From NCBI GenBank assembly GCA_026214975.1, contig CM047810.1, positions 38,061,280-38,125,279 of the forward strand: DNA of 64,000 bases, written 5' to 3'. This stretch comes from Gentiana macrophylla (taxonomy: Eukaryota > Streptophyta > Magnoliopsida > Gentianales > Gentianaceae). The first letter of the stretch is position 1. Each line of letters begins with the position of its first letter. Of the stretch, positions 1-9,877 are shown in pieces. Made by a program: the position numbers and the translations under genes. Below the pieces are notes generated by a model. The model was not told where the DNA came from, made no database searches, and saw nothing but the letters and a program-made list of their open reading frames with translations.

Positions 1-358
1 GTTTAGTTAAGTTTTCGTGACATCGTTTAGATAGGCAAAAATTAGGATTTACAACCATTAGTTCCCCGTAAGATCGACCCGGCATTAGCCTCCATACTAC
101 GATCCTTATACTTGAGGTTAACCGGATTATAAATTATATTACTTGTTTATTCCATTAGCAATAATCCGTGGACAAGTTTTTGGCGCCGTTGCCGGGGAAC
201 AAACGGTTGCCTAGTTTTTGTTTAGTAGCTAGGTTAGATTTTCGTTTTATTTTTTTTATTCTGTTTTTCGTAATATCTTAATTGTTAATATTAACTGTTT
301 AGTCTGTTTTATTTATGCGTGTTCTGTGAGTAATTAGTATAGATTTTAGTCATCAATT
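1..358 (+). repeat. Duplicated LTR end + PBS + leader of element A
   Basis: These bases repeat, almost base for base, positions 1081-1437. Positions 1-174 are the last part of an LTR ending in CGTGGACA, 181-200 are a second copy of the primer-binding site (starts TGGCGCCGTTGCC), and the rest is the leader up to the word CATCAATT. After that the sequence switches abruptly into the middle of the LTR (from about 376). The window therefore opens inside a tandem duplication with a unit of about 1080 bp. It may be a product of unequal recombination or slippage, or an assembly duplication. Confidence 0.9.
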
Positions 359-375
359 TTATATCTCTGTTTTTG

Positions 376-1254
376 CAGTTTTCATACACTTAAATTCTAG
401 ATAAAAGTAGGTAGTTCTATGTTCTTAATTCCTGCACTTTTGAGTTCTCTCGAGGATGTTCGGAGGCTAAGCTTCTACAAAGCGAGCATTGTGAAGCCAT
501 CCAACACTTGTTGACTTCGTTTTCTTCGATTATATTGTAAGTTTCTATTCAAAGTTGTTTCCTTTATCATGTTTTATGATGTTAATTGCATCTATATCGA
601 AAGATGTGCATGTATGATGTTTTATATTTGATGAAAGTCTTTATAAACATTAGATCACCATGATTTAGGAATGGATCTTTGATCTATGTCAAACGAAAGT
701 TGATAGGTTGAATATCTAGGTTTAAGCGTTAAAGTTTACATCTTTGCTTATTTTATGACGCGTTAATCTCCGTAAATCGAAAGATAGGAATTAATAGGCG
801 AATTATCTACTAAAGTAGAATTTATACCTTTGATAAGATGAATCACAACTTGTTTGAAACGAAAATATAATCAAGATAGGAAGTTAATATTTGTTGGATA
901 GGTGGATCAACTCGCTCGTTTGTCTTTTTAAATTTGATCTAATCTTGAACTTGAATTTGTTTAGTTTAGATTATCTTTTTTTCCACATTAGTTTAGTTTG
1001 TTCGCAACCAATTCTTCCTAGCCTTGGATTCCGTCCTCTGTCTAGTTTATTTTCAGCATATTTGTCCAGTTTAGTTCCTTGTTTAGTTAAGTTTTCGTGA
1101 CATCGTTTAGATAGGCAAAAATTAGGATTTACAACCATTAGTTCCCCGTAAGATCGACCCGGCATTAGCCTCCATACTACGATCCTTATACTTGAGGTTA
1201 ACCGGATTATAAATTATATTACTTGTTTATTCCATTAGCAATAATCCGTGGACA
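376..1254 (+). repeat. Element A 5' LTR (U3-less part)
   Basis: It aligns to 13593-14473 of the 3' LTR with only scattered substitutions and 1-2 base indels. It ends CGTGGACA directly before the PBS. The U3 part matching 12948-13592 is missing here because the sequence jumps in from the duplicated leader at about 359-376. Confidence 0.9.
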
Positions 1255-1260
1255 AGTTTT

Positions 1261-1280
1261 TGGCGCCGTTGCCGGGGAAC
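1261..1280 (+). other. Element A primer-binding site
   Basis: The tract beginning TGGCGCCGTTGCCGGGG lies 6 bases past the LTR end. It is the usual Athila-type tRNA-complementary PBS. The same tract occurs at 181-200, and variants occur in elements B (51091, 51206) and C (62530-62547, minus). Confidence 0.88.
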
Positions 1281-1436
1281 AAACGGTTGCCTAGTTTTTG
1301 TTTAGTAGCTAGGTTAGATTTTCGTTTTATTTTTTTATTCTGTTTTTCGTAATATCTTTATTGTTAATATTAACTGTTTAGTCTGTTTTATTTATGCGTG
1401 TTCTGTGAGTAATTAGTATAGATTTTAGTCATCAAT

Positions 1437-2250
1437 TCTCCCATGGCTGCTCCATGTTTCAAAGTTTCAAAAGATCATCATGGTCGAACAAAAGGAATGA
1501 AAGAAACGAAAAATAAAACCTAATCTAACCCCGATCACCCGAGCACAAGGCTTGGGTGATCGGCCCTGAAAACTGCTCAGAGTGGCCGCCCTTTGCTGTC
1601 AAAAGTCGGCTGAAAATAATGTTATGTTTAGGGTTCAATTCGCTGCTGTATTTATAGAATTTTCAGGTCGGTTGCTACAGTAAAAACGCTGGACGCCCGT
1701 TTGAAGATCCGGACGCCCGTCCGCTATTTTCAGCAACAGCATCCAAACTTGTAACGCTCATATCTCGGGCCTCGTAAGTCGGAATGGAGTGATTCAAACT
1801 CCTGTAGAATCCTCTCTTCAAGCCCTACAACTCTTCTCTTGAGGTCGAGAGTCACATCAGTTTAAATCATATCAAGAACTGCGTCGGAAGGTCGTCACTA
1901 CCCGGAATCCTGATTTTCCGACATTTATCTTGATTGATTTCTTTCCTTATATCTTTCAATCTTCCATAACTTTGATTGATCCTTTCCAAGCACGAATTTG
2001 GCTCTCTAAAATCCTCTCTTCCATCATCAATGAGTATCTACAACAATAGGAAAACATACCAAAGCGTAACGTATTTCCAAAATAACATAAAATCATCATT
2101 TAAGCACATAATTCGTTACGTTTTGCAATTAACCTCTTAAAAACATCATTTACTAAATATTTCGATATAAAGCCCTACTTCTATGAAAATAATACATATA
2201 CGGGGGAAATTGATATAAAATATATCTATAAATTCCTCCCTGAATTTTTT
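1437..2250 (-). repeat. Inverted, diverged LTR-like block in the leader of A
   Basis: Read on the minus strand, this block resembles the U3 of A's own 3' LTR. The run around 2145-2175 (rc) matches 13045-13090 (AAATATTTAGTAAACGAT is shared with one difference), followed by weaker similarity. Further along the minus strand come two copies of the GGACGNNCGTCC palindrome (1691-1722), a TATAAATA box (1649-1656, minus) and leader-like sequence. A diverged LTR promoter therefore points backward from the leader of A. No gene of A is expected in this stretch. Confidence 0.6.
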
Positions 2251-2258
2251 CAGCATCT

Positions 2259-2290
2259 GGACGAGCGTTTAGTTTACTGGACGCCCGTCC
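2259..2290. promoter_or_regulatory. Palindrome pair upstream of gag (A)
   Basis: GGACGAGCGTTT and GGACGCCCGTCC lie with centres 20 bp apart, about 60 bp before the gag region. This is the same family motif as in the U3 and before the third ORF of A. Confidence 0.7.
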
Positions 2291-2347
2291 ACTGAAAACT
2301 TTTCAATCCTGTATCAATCTCCAACCTGCAGAAGATAGACGACACTG

Positions 2348-3899
2348 TTGGCGGACTACGCCATGCCTGGTGTGCCATCGCCAACTCCAGCTATAGTCTT
2401 GCCCGCCATTACTGCTCACACATTCGAACTCAAGCCCGGACTCATCCGGATGATGCAAAGATGCATCAATTTTTCATGGCTACCAATCGAAAATCCGCAT
2501 ACCCACTTACATGCGTTCTTAGAGATATGCGGTACCACCCGCATCCAAGGAGTGAGTGAGGACGCGATCAAGCTTAAACTTTTTCTTTCTCTCCGAAAGG
2601 AGAGGCTAGGAGTGGTATCACTCTCTCCTTCGTAATCCATCACTACTCGGGCCGGACTTGAAAAAGAATTTCTAAGTCAATATTTTCCTCCTTCAAAGAC
2701 AAACCCAGTTGTCTGAATGAGATCTTTACCTTCTACCGAAGGAGAATGAATCATTCTTGAATGTTGGAAGAGGTTCAAATCTCTTTTAAGAAAATGTCCC
2801 CACCATGGCTTGCCTAAGGAAAGGCAAGTAAACACTTTCTTGATGGGTGACCGAGCTTACTAAAGGCATGGTCATGCGGCTCTTCCGTGGGGCTTTCCTC
2901 AAAAGACACTGATGAAGGATGGGCACTTTGTTTGAAGATATTGCCAAATACAACTATGCCCCATCCTATCAGGCCATCCAAGCGTCTCCTCCTCCCAAGG
3001 TGGAGGAAGTAAACGCCCAAAATCGATTGCCATGCCGCAAAAGCGGATGGCAAGTCCTCAAGTTCCAAACCCGATTAATCGGACTCCTTCGTTTCCGCAG
3101 AACCTCGTGGTTCAGATTGCGAAAGTAAAATTGTCGCCGGTGGTCACATGTTTGGCCAATGTCAATTTCAGCCCCTCTCATTCATCAAGTCAATGTTGTT
3201 CATAACAATGGACAAGATAATCAAATCACATGCCAAGTATGTGATGATCCGGGCACACCGCCGCGTCGTCCCATGATTGGACGAATGCGAAGTGAATGCT
3301 TTTTCCGCCATCCAATCGAGGTTCAATAACCATTCTCGGCGAGAATAATTCTCAAAACCGAGCTTCGGCGTAATCCAAGCTTTAATTCAAATCCAAATTT
3401 CAATCCGAGCTTTAATCGTAATCCAAACTTCAACAGAAACCCTGGATTCAATCAGAACCAGAACTCAAATTTTTCAAACCATACTCAGAGGTTCAATCAG
3501 AATTGGCCCGCCAATTCCAACTCTCAAATTCAGAATCGGCCCAGCCAGCCATACTCTCAAAATACCCAAAACTCTCAAGGCCCCTCCCAGTCCAACAATC
3601 TCGAAGCTAAGTTGGTGGAGCAAAGCAAAAGTATTCAACTTCTAATGAATACAAACAAGAGCCTTGAGAGGCAAATAGGACAACTGACTGAGCAATTAGC
3701 TTCCAGACCGTCAGGGCAGCTGCCCAGCTTTACAGAAAAGAATCCAAAAGGCGGTCAGGTTGCTCAGGCCGATATAAGCAACAATCAATGCACTGACCTC
3801 GTGCCAACAATGCAATACGGTAAAGAGAGGCCCAAGGCGATGAATTTAAGAAGTGGCACTCAGCTGAGTGGTCCCCCTGGCTTCCAGGGAAACCACTAG
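2348..3899 (+). pseudogene. gag: Element A gag (frameshifted)
   Basis: Gag would form the virus-like particle and bind the element RNA. The open frame entering at 2348 starts with TTG; its first ATG is at 2363. It contains FELKPGLIRMMQ and HAFLEICGTTRIQGVSEDAIKLKLF, which match the Athila retrotrans_gag N-terminal domain, followed by frame jumps at about 2600-3130. A degenerate zinc knuckle (CQVCDDPG...) lies near 3230 and an Asn/Phe/Pro-rich stretch follows. The C-terminal frame 3612-3899 has the conserved SLERQIGQL and MNLRSGTQLSGPP words. It is homologous to gag of element B at 51731-53230. Several frames are needed, so no single product is encoded as written. Confidence 0.82.
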
Positions 3900-3973
3900 C
3901 CCCTCCTGCCACTGATAAGGCAGGAGGGGAAGTTGAGCAACCACTATCCCCTGTCCTGCAAGAGCATACTCGG

Positions 3974-4928
3974 GTGGCTGATCCCCCGAGAGATGAAAGA
4001 GTTGAAACACCTCAGGTGGCTGAACCCCTGAGAAAAGAAGATTCGGTTGAGAGTCAGGTGGCTGATCCCCTGACCAATAAGACGTCTGAAAAAGTTGTGA
4101 GGTGGAAAGATCTGGAAGACAAGGCCGTAAGTGCATCCTCAAAGAAGGTATTTTCCGAGAGTGACCTTAAAAAGCTTCCATTTCCACCAAGGAAGAGCAA
4201 CATCCCTCTGAGTGAAGATAAGAAATATGAAAAGGTGCTTAACCTTTTGAAAAATACTCAGGTAAATCTGCCATTATCCGTGGTCTTGGTCGAGATGCCT
4301 AAGTATACAAAATTCATCAAGGATGTTGTGTCTTCGAAGAAGAAATTAGCAGGCATGGAAAGGCAAATTGGTGAGGATTGTTCCTTGATAAATCATCAAG
4401 ACTTACCAACCAAGAGGGGTGACCTAGGTAAATTTGTGCTCACATTGCAGATGGGAGGCCTAGTCTTCCCAAATTCTTTATGTGACCTGGGTGCATCCAT
4501 CAGCTTGATGCCGTTGTCTGTTTGCAATCAGCTTGGTTTACAAGATCTTCTAGAGCCCACCACCATGAACCTTCAGTTCGCCGACAGATCTTCCAAGGAA
4601 GCTTCAGGGATCCTGAAAGACATATTAGTTCAAATTGATAGGTTTACCTTCCCGATTGACTAGTACGTCTTAGATATGGAGAAAGGTGAAAATGTTCCCC
4701 GATTCTTGGAAGACCTTTCCTATCTACGCTAGGGCCCTCATCGATTGTGATGGTGGGCAAGTAACTATTCGAGTTGGTGACCAAGAGGTGAGCTATAGTG
4801 TCTCTAAATCTATTCACGTACCCTCTGGTTCTCCAACCGGCTTTTCCATCGAGGAGACATTTAATGACTTCAATGATCGTGTATGGAAGAGCAAGTCAAG
4901 GCTGTGGAGGCGGAATATGAGCGATTGA
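3974..4928 (+). pseudogene. Element A aspartic protease
   Basis: This part of pol would cleave Gag-Pol. It opens with a short repeated motif (VADPP, VAEPL, VADPL) and a basic linker (VVRWKDLEDKAV), then the protease core LCDLGASISLMPLSVCNQLGL near 4480-4540. DLGAS replaces the usual DSGA/DTGA, as is typical of the Athila lineage. The frame stops at 4663 and resumes at 4686-4928, where the expected second half (ALIDCDGGQVTIRVGDQEVSYSV) is seen. The equivalent in B is 53332-54283, and the C protease (46924-48204, minus) is the intact version. The frameshift between 4640 and 4690 removes the ILGRPFL word seen in C. Confidence 0.85.
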
Positions 4929-4999
4929 TCGATAATCTGAATAGTCATGGTGTGGTTAATCTAGATCAATTGGCAGCTGACCTTGAAGATAAGTTATTA

Positions 5000-6260
5000 A
5001 GAGAAGAAGCTTTGGCAGTGGAGCCACTAAGTAAGCTCAGCGATGGTGAGTTGAAAAGTGGAGGGCTTAAATCGAGTTTAGAGGATCCCCTGCAGATCTA
5101 GTTACAAGCCGTTGCCTAAACATCTTAAGTATGTGTTCTACGGGAAGGTGACAAGCTTCCTTGATCATATATCTGCCAAGCTATCTCGAATAGATGAGTC
5201 AAATCGTTAAACGCCTTGCGAAAAACGAAAAGAGCCTTTGGATGGCGGTGGGAGATATCCGAGGAATACCTCCCGACATCTCGCATGCACAAGATCAAAA
5301 CTAGTGAGGAGCCAAATGTGTAAGACAGCCCCAAAGGAGGCTAAACCTCACATGCAAGAGGTAGTCAAGAAGGAAATCATTAAGCTTCTAGATATGGGTA
5401 TCATTTACGCCATCGCTGACAGTGAATGGGTATCCCCTACTCAGGTAGTCCCAAAAAAGGAGGGATTACTATTGAGAAGAACGAGAAGGAGAAGAGATAA
5501 CATTGAGGCTCGTTACAGGCTATAGAGTCTCAGTATTGACTACGTAAAACTCAATGAGGTCACAATGAAAGATCATTTCCCCCTTCCTTTCATTGACCGG
5601 ATGCTTGAGCGCCCTGGGGGCATGCCTTCTACTTGTTTCCTCGATGGATATTCAGGATACTTCCGGATACCCATCGATCCTATTGACCAAGAGAAGACCA
5701 CTTTCACCCGCCTTATGGTACATTCGCTACAGCGGATGCCATTTGGTCTCTGTAATGCCCCCACCACCTTCCAAAGGTGTATGATGGCTATCTTTGACGG
5801 GCTAGTTGAAAAGTGTATGGAGATTTTCATGGACGACTTTTCGGTCTTTGGTCAATCCTTCGATGATTGCCTCGATAATCTTGATCAGGTGTTATCTAGG
5901 TGTGTGGAAAAGAACTTGGTGCTCAATTGGGAGAAATGCCATTTTATGGTAGATGAGGGGATAGTTCTTGGCCACAAAGTGTCCGCCAAAGGTATTGAGG
6001 TAGATAGGGCTAAGGTGGAAGCTATCGGGAAGATGAGTTATCCTAAGAATGTTCGCGAAGTCAGAGGTTTTCTCGGACATGTCGGCTTTTATAGGAGATT
6101 CATTCAGGACTTTTCAAAGATCGCCAAGCCTCTGTCTACCTTACTTAAGGAAGACGTTGAGTTCACCTTTGATGATAGCTGCAGGCATGCGTTTGAGGAG
6201 CTCAAAAATCGCCTCGATCTCGCTCCAATACTTATTTACTTTGATCGAACCTACCTTTGA
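5000..6260 (+). pseudogene. Element A reverse transcriptase
   Basis: This is the polymerase part of pol and copies element RNA into DNA. The N-terminal part is spread over frames at 4883-5101 and 5238-5525 (KEIIKLLDMGIIYAIADSEW, PTQVVPKK). The long frame 5565-6260 holds the catalytic palm: FLDGYSGYFRIPIDP, MPFGLCNAPTTFQRCM, the metal-binding FMDDFSVFGQ, then KCHFMVDEGIVLGHKVS and RGFLGHVGFYRRFI. FMDDF is the Athila variant of the YVDD box. Indels at about 5100-5240, 5520 and 6255 break the frame. Confidence 0.92.
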
Positions 6261-6640
6261 GCTTATGTGTAATGCATCCAACTACGCAGCTTGGTGCGAT
6301 TTTAGGACAAAAGCTTGATGGAAAGTTCCAGCCTATCTCTATGCTATGCCACCACACATCGAACCCTTCTCAAGTGAACTATACCAATACCGAAAAGGAG
6401 CTTTTGGCCGTAGTTTTTGCTATGGACAAGTTCCGTAGTTACTTGTTAGGAGCTCAAGTGATTGTGTGGACTGATCACGCTGCCTTGCGGTATCTAATGA
6501 CAAAGAAAGAGGCTAAACCACGCTTACTGCGTTGGATACTGACCCTCCAAGAGTTTGACGTTCAAATTAAAGATAAAAAGGGCAGTGAAAACGTAGTGGC
6601 GGATCATGTTTCTGGGATGTTAAGTGAGGAAAAGGGTGAT
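6257..6640 (+). pseudogene. Element A RNase H
   Basis: This domain would degrade the RNA strand of the RNA/DNA hybrid. It includes MLCHHTSNPSQVNYTNTEKELLAVVFAMDKFRSYLLG, the WTDHAALRYL box with its catalytic Asp, LLRWILTLQEFDVQI and a VADHVSGM end. The first part (FELMCNASNYAAW) lies in another frame around 6255-6300, so a frameshift separates RT from RNase H. It continues in frame toward the integrase. Confidence 0.9.
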
Positions 6641-6689
6641 CCTGATGACATAGATCTTTACTTTCCTCTAGAAAACATCATGTTGATAG

Positions 6690-8294
6690 ATGGCTGCGCT
6701 CCAGACGTCCCTTGGTACTCCTCCATTGTAAACTACCTTCATGCCCGTTATCTCGATCCTGAAATGTCTTATCAAGAGAAGAAGAAGTTCTTCTACGATA
6801 TGAAGTCTTCGTTTGGGATGAACCTTACCTCTTCAAAATCAGAAAGATGGTTTGCTAAGGAGGTGTGTTCACGAATCGAGCAACGCGATATAATCGAGCA
6901 ATGCCATAGTGGACCCACGGTGGTCACTTTGGTCCTTGGAAAACGGTTGCGAAGATCTTCCATCCGGTTTCTATCGCCCACGATCTTTAAGGACACGGAA
7001 GCTTTCGCAAAGCTTGCGATAGGTGCCAAAGAACCGGTACTCGACAAGGCGATTCGACATGCCTGAAACCCATTCTTGAATGCGAAGTCTTTGATGTATG
7101 GGGATTGACTTTATGGGTCCATTCCCATCTTCCCGTGGAATAAATACATCTTAGTCTGCGTGAGACTATGTATCGAAATGGGTGGAGGCAATAGCCACTC
7201 CTCGCAATGATCATAAAACGGTCATGAAGTTTCTAAAGAAGAATATCTTTGTGAGGTTTGGATGTCCACGTGCCTTGATTAGTGATGAAGGGACGCATTT
7301 TTGTAACCGGCCACTAGAAAAAGTTCTTGAGAAATATGGTGTCAGGCACAAAATTGGCACACCATACCATCCTATGACTAGTGGTCAGGTTGAAAGAAGC
7401 AACCAGAGCTTGAAGAAGATCCTGGAGAGAACAGTGAACAGTCATAGAAAAGACTGGAGTCTAAAGTTGGATGATGTACTGTGGGCATATCGCACTGCCT
7501 ATAAGACCCCCATGGGTACATCACCCTACCAGATGGTTTATGGTAAGTCGTGCCACTTGCCAGTTGAGTTAGAGCACAGGGCTTATTGGGCTATAAAGTT
7601 TCTTAACTTCGATTCCCAATCCTGTGGCAAACACCGACTGCAGCAGTTGCATGAGTTGGACGAGTTTAGGCTTCAGGCTTACGAAAGTGCTAGGATCAGT
7701 AAGGAAAAGATGAAACTCCTTCATGACGCAAAGATCAAGAAGAGAGAATTTCAAGTTGGAGAGCGAGTGTTACTATACAATTCCAGGTTACATTTGTTTC
7801 CTGGGAAGTTGAGGACACGTTGGTCTGGCCCATTTGAGATTCTCCAAATCATTCCTGGAGGCGTTCTCGAACTACTCGGTTATAAAGACCAACCGTTTCG
7901 AGTTAATGGTCAAAGGTGCAAACACTACATTGGTGAACCTACAGACAAGCCTTTGATTGTTAAATTTCTCGATATCCTTGGATGTGATGTTAATGAAGTC
8001 GATGACTCTGACGAGGTCTCACCCAATCTTTTCTCTGAGGATGACGGTAGTGGTCTATCACAAGAAGTTCTAGCTGGTAGTTGGGATATGGAAGAGTATT
8101 GGAAGGAGCGTCAACGCAGATGTCATCAAAAGCTTCAGAAGACAAAGAGGTCAACCATGGGGAAGTTTAAACGTATTTGGAAAGCTATAAAGGATTTAAC
8201 CCCATGTGTTAAGTCGCTTTCGCGCCACAATCGTGATCGTAACTTAAACGAGGTAATGGCCGCGAGAAAAGTCAAATGGCCTCGATCCAGCTGA
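6690..8294 (+). pseudogene. Element A integrase
   Basis: Integrase would insert the cDNA. The zinc-binding N terminus (about 6840-7080) is damaged: frames shift and the His/Cys pattern is incomplete. The catalytic core resumes at 7182-8294: WVEA...[56 protein letters not shown] (with the DDE Glu) and [21 protein letters not shown]-terminal GPY/F-type module follows ([12 protein letters not shown]). The frame runs to a TGA at 8292-8294 with a Lys/Arg-rich tail. The equivalent in B (56748-57479) is highly similar. Confidence 0.92.
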
Positions 8295-8307
8295 ACTTCA
8301 ATCAGGT

Positions 8308-8355
8308 GTCGAGCTAACGACATAAACCAATAAGCGCTACTTAGGAGGCATCCTA
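8308..8355 (+). promoter_or_regulatory. Post-stop two-hairpin element, copy 1 of A
   Basis: Thirteen bases after the integrase stop lies hairpin 1, GTCG-AGCTAA-CGAC. An ATAAAC linker follows, then hairpin 2, TAGGA-GGCA-TCCTA. The same order of parts is found at 8898-8947 in A, at 57660-57705 in B and at 46866-46912 (minus) in C. The stems are kept while bases vary. The function is unknown to me. Confidence 0.72.
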
Positions 8356-8473
8356 GATATCCGTATTATATTAGTTACTCTCTTTGTGTGTTTATTTTTG
8401 TTTTAGTGTTAATGCTTTAAGCTAAGTCTAATTAAGTTTTGTCTGTTTCTATCAGTTTAGCATTCAGTTAGAT

Positions 8474-8873
8474 ATGGAGTACGGTATTTTGCCAGAGGAG
8501 TTCCCTCTCATTAGTAGGATTCCCTTCTCACCCCGTTTCGGATGGACCTGGGGGCACGATAGTTCTGGATATAGATATAGATATTCTTACCCGCATCAGG
8601 ACTGTCACTTATGTTCTCATTGTTCCCCGATGCTCGGGGGGTGGAGATTTTACCATTGAGGAGTTGCAGGCAGCTTTAGGAAGACCATACCGGATCCTTA
8701 ACGATCCGATGCTGACTGATTTAGCCCTAGTACTGCAGGATGAGCACTTTCAGGGTGTAGAGGCAGCTGATGACGATTGGGGTGTTCAGGATGACTATGA
8801 CTTTCCTCCGGCCATTGATTTACTCCGTCGTTTTATCAGGGTTATAGACTGGGCAGAGCTTTATGATGATTAA
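8474..8873 (+). pseudogene. Small ORF between integrase and third ORF (A)
   Basis: An ATG at 8474 begins MEYGILPEEFPLISRIPF. The frame changes near 8650, and a second stretch (8664-8873) reads on with LGRPYRILNDPMLTDLAL and an acidic tail (EAADDDWGVQDDYDFPPAIDL) ending at TAA 8873. I do not recognise a domain. The total length would be about 130 residues with one frameshift. It sits between two copies of the post-stop hairpin element, which suggests it is a real separate cistron of the element. It has no counterpart in B. Confidence 0.4.
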
Positions 8874-8897
8874 CTATTGTTACTTAGGTTTTGTTAC

Positions 8898-8947
8898 GTC
8901 GAGCCCCGACGTTAAACGAAAGCTATTTGGGTGGGAGGCAACCTTTG
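8898..8947 (+). promoter_or_regulatory. Post-stop two-hairpin element, copy 2 of A
   Basis: It starts 24 bases after the small ORF's stop. Hairpin 1 is GTCG-AGCCC-CGAC, followed by GTTAAAC, then GGGAGGCAACC with the same AGGCA loop; its second stem is weaker than in the other copies. It is the second occurrence within one element. Confidence 0.68.
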
Positions 8948-9110
8948 TTTTAGTTATGTTTTTATTATTATTTTATTTTTCTAAGTTATTTTGTGTTTTT
9001 GATCTTTCATCATTGTACTTTTGAATTTTATTGGATATTAATAAAAGTTGCACTTCGATTTTAATTAGCATGTGTGTGAAAGGTTATGATTTTTATCACT
9101 TTTTTCTGGT

Positions 9111-9334
9111 GGACGCCCGTTAATAAAATTATGGACGCCCGTCCGGACTAGTGTTTTTATGGACGTTCGTCCAATATAGTGGACGCCCGTCTGAAAAACT
9201 CCCTCCTATCCTGTATTCAAATATGTCCTATGGACGAGCGTCTGAATTTATGGACGCCCGTCCAGTTTATGCAGTTACTAGTGAACGCCCGTCCGTCAGG
9301 ATGGACGAGCGTCCACTCTGAGCCTATATATATA
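9111..9334 (+). promoter_or_regulatory. Eight-palindrome array and TATA box before third ORF (A)
   Basis: Copies of GGACGNNCGTCC, some with one or two changed bases, start at 9111, 9133, 9161, 9181, 9232, 9252, 9282 and 9303. Four of the seven intervals are 20-22 bp; the others are 28, 30 and 51 bp. Ten bases after the last copy comes TATATATATA (9325-9334), then a CT-rich leader. The same motif lies upstream of the TATAAATA box in the 3' LTR. Together these look like an internal promoter for the ORF starting at 9878. The rest of 8948-9110 is AT-rich with no gene. Confidence 0.7.
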
Positions 9335-9631
9335 TGTTCTGGACACGAACCTTCATTTTTTTTTTCTGCAATTTCAAACGCGAACCCGACTTTCCCCTTC
9401 TCCAAACCTAAAATCCTTGTTTTCGAACCAAATTGAGCGATTCAAGTTGCATTAGCACGCCTAAGCACCTCTTTTCATTTCCATAACCCAAATTCTCCAA
9501 CAACCAATGTAATTTCAAGAATCGAGAGATTCTTCGGTGCGGCCTCTTTGACAAAATTTCACATTTTGGTGGCCAATCTTAGTGTTTCTAGGCGTCAAAT
9601 CTATTCGACCATCATCCCTACGTAGCATTTG

Positions 9632-9863
9632 GTAAGTCTATAGCAACCTTTCTTGATTCCATTCAAGTTTTTGTGAGTTCGATTTTCGGCTCGGCTCATT
9701 CTCTTGAATATGCACTCATAATGTTTCATTTTCTGTTTGTTGCTCTTGTCTTCCCCAAATTCTGGTTGTGATGATGTTGTGGTGGTGATTGGTGGGGTGC
9801 TTTGCTTGAAATCCCGATTTGGACGATAAACGGGTAACCATTTGTGTGAATGGTTTGGTTTAG
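9632..9863 (+). other. Putative 5'UTR intron before third ORF (A)
   Basis: A GTAAGT donor at 9632 and a TTTAG acceptor ending at 9863 bracket a T-rich stretch of 232 bp, with the ATG of the third ORF 14 bases later. It fits a leader intron of a transcript started near 9360. Splicing is inferred from the site sequences only. Confidence 0.45.
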
Positions 9864-9877
9864 ATATAAGTTTGACA

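Noticed and set aside
971..1165. Short minus-strand frame in LTR A (also 14190-14384)
   Set aside because: Conserved only because both LTRs are nearly identical; no coding signal.
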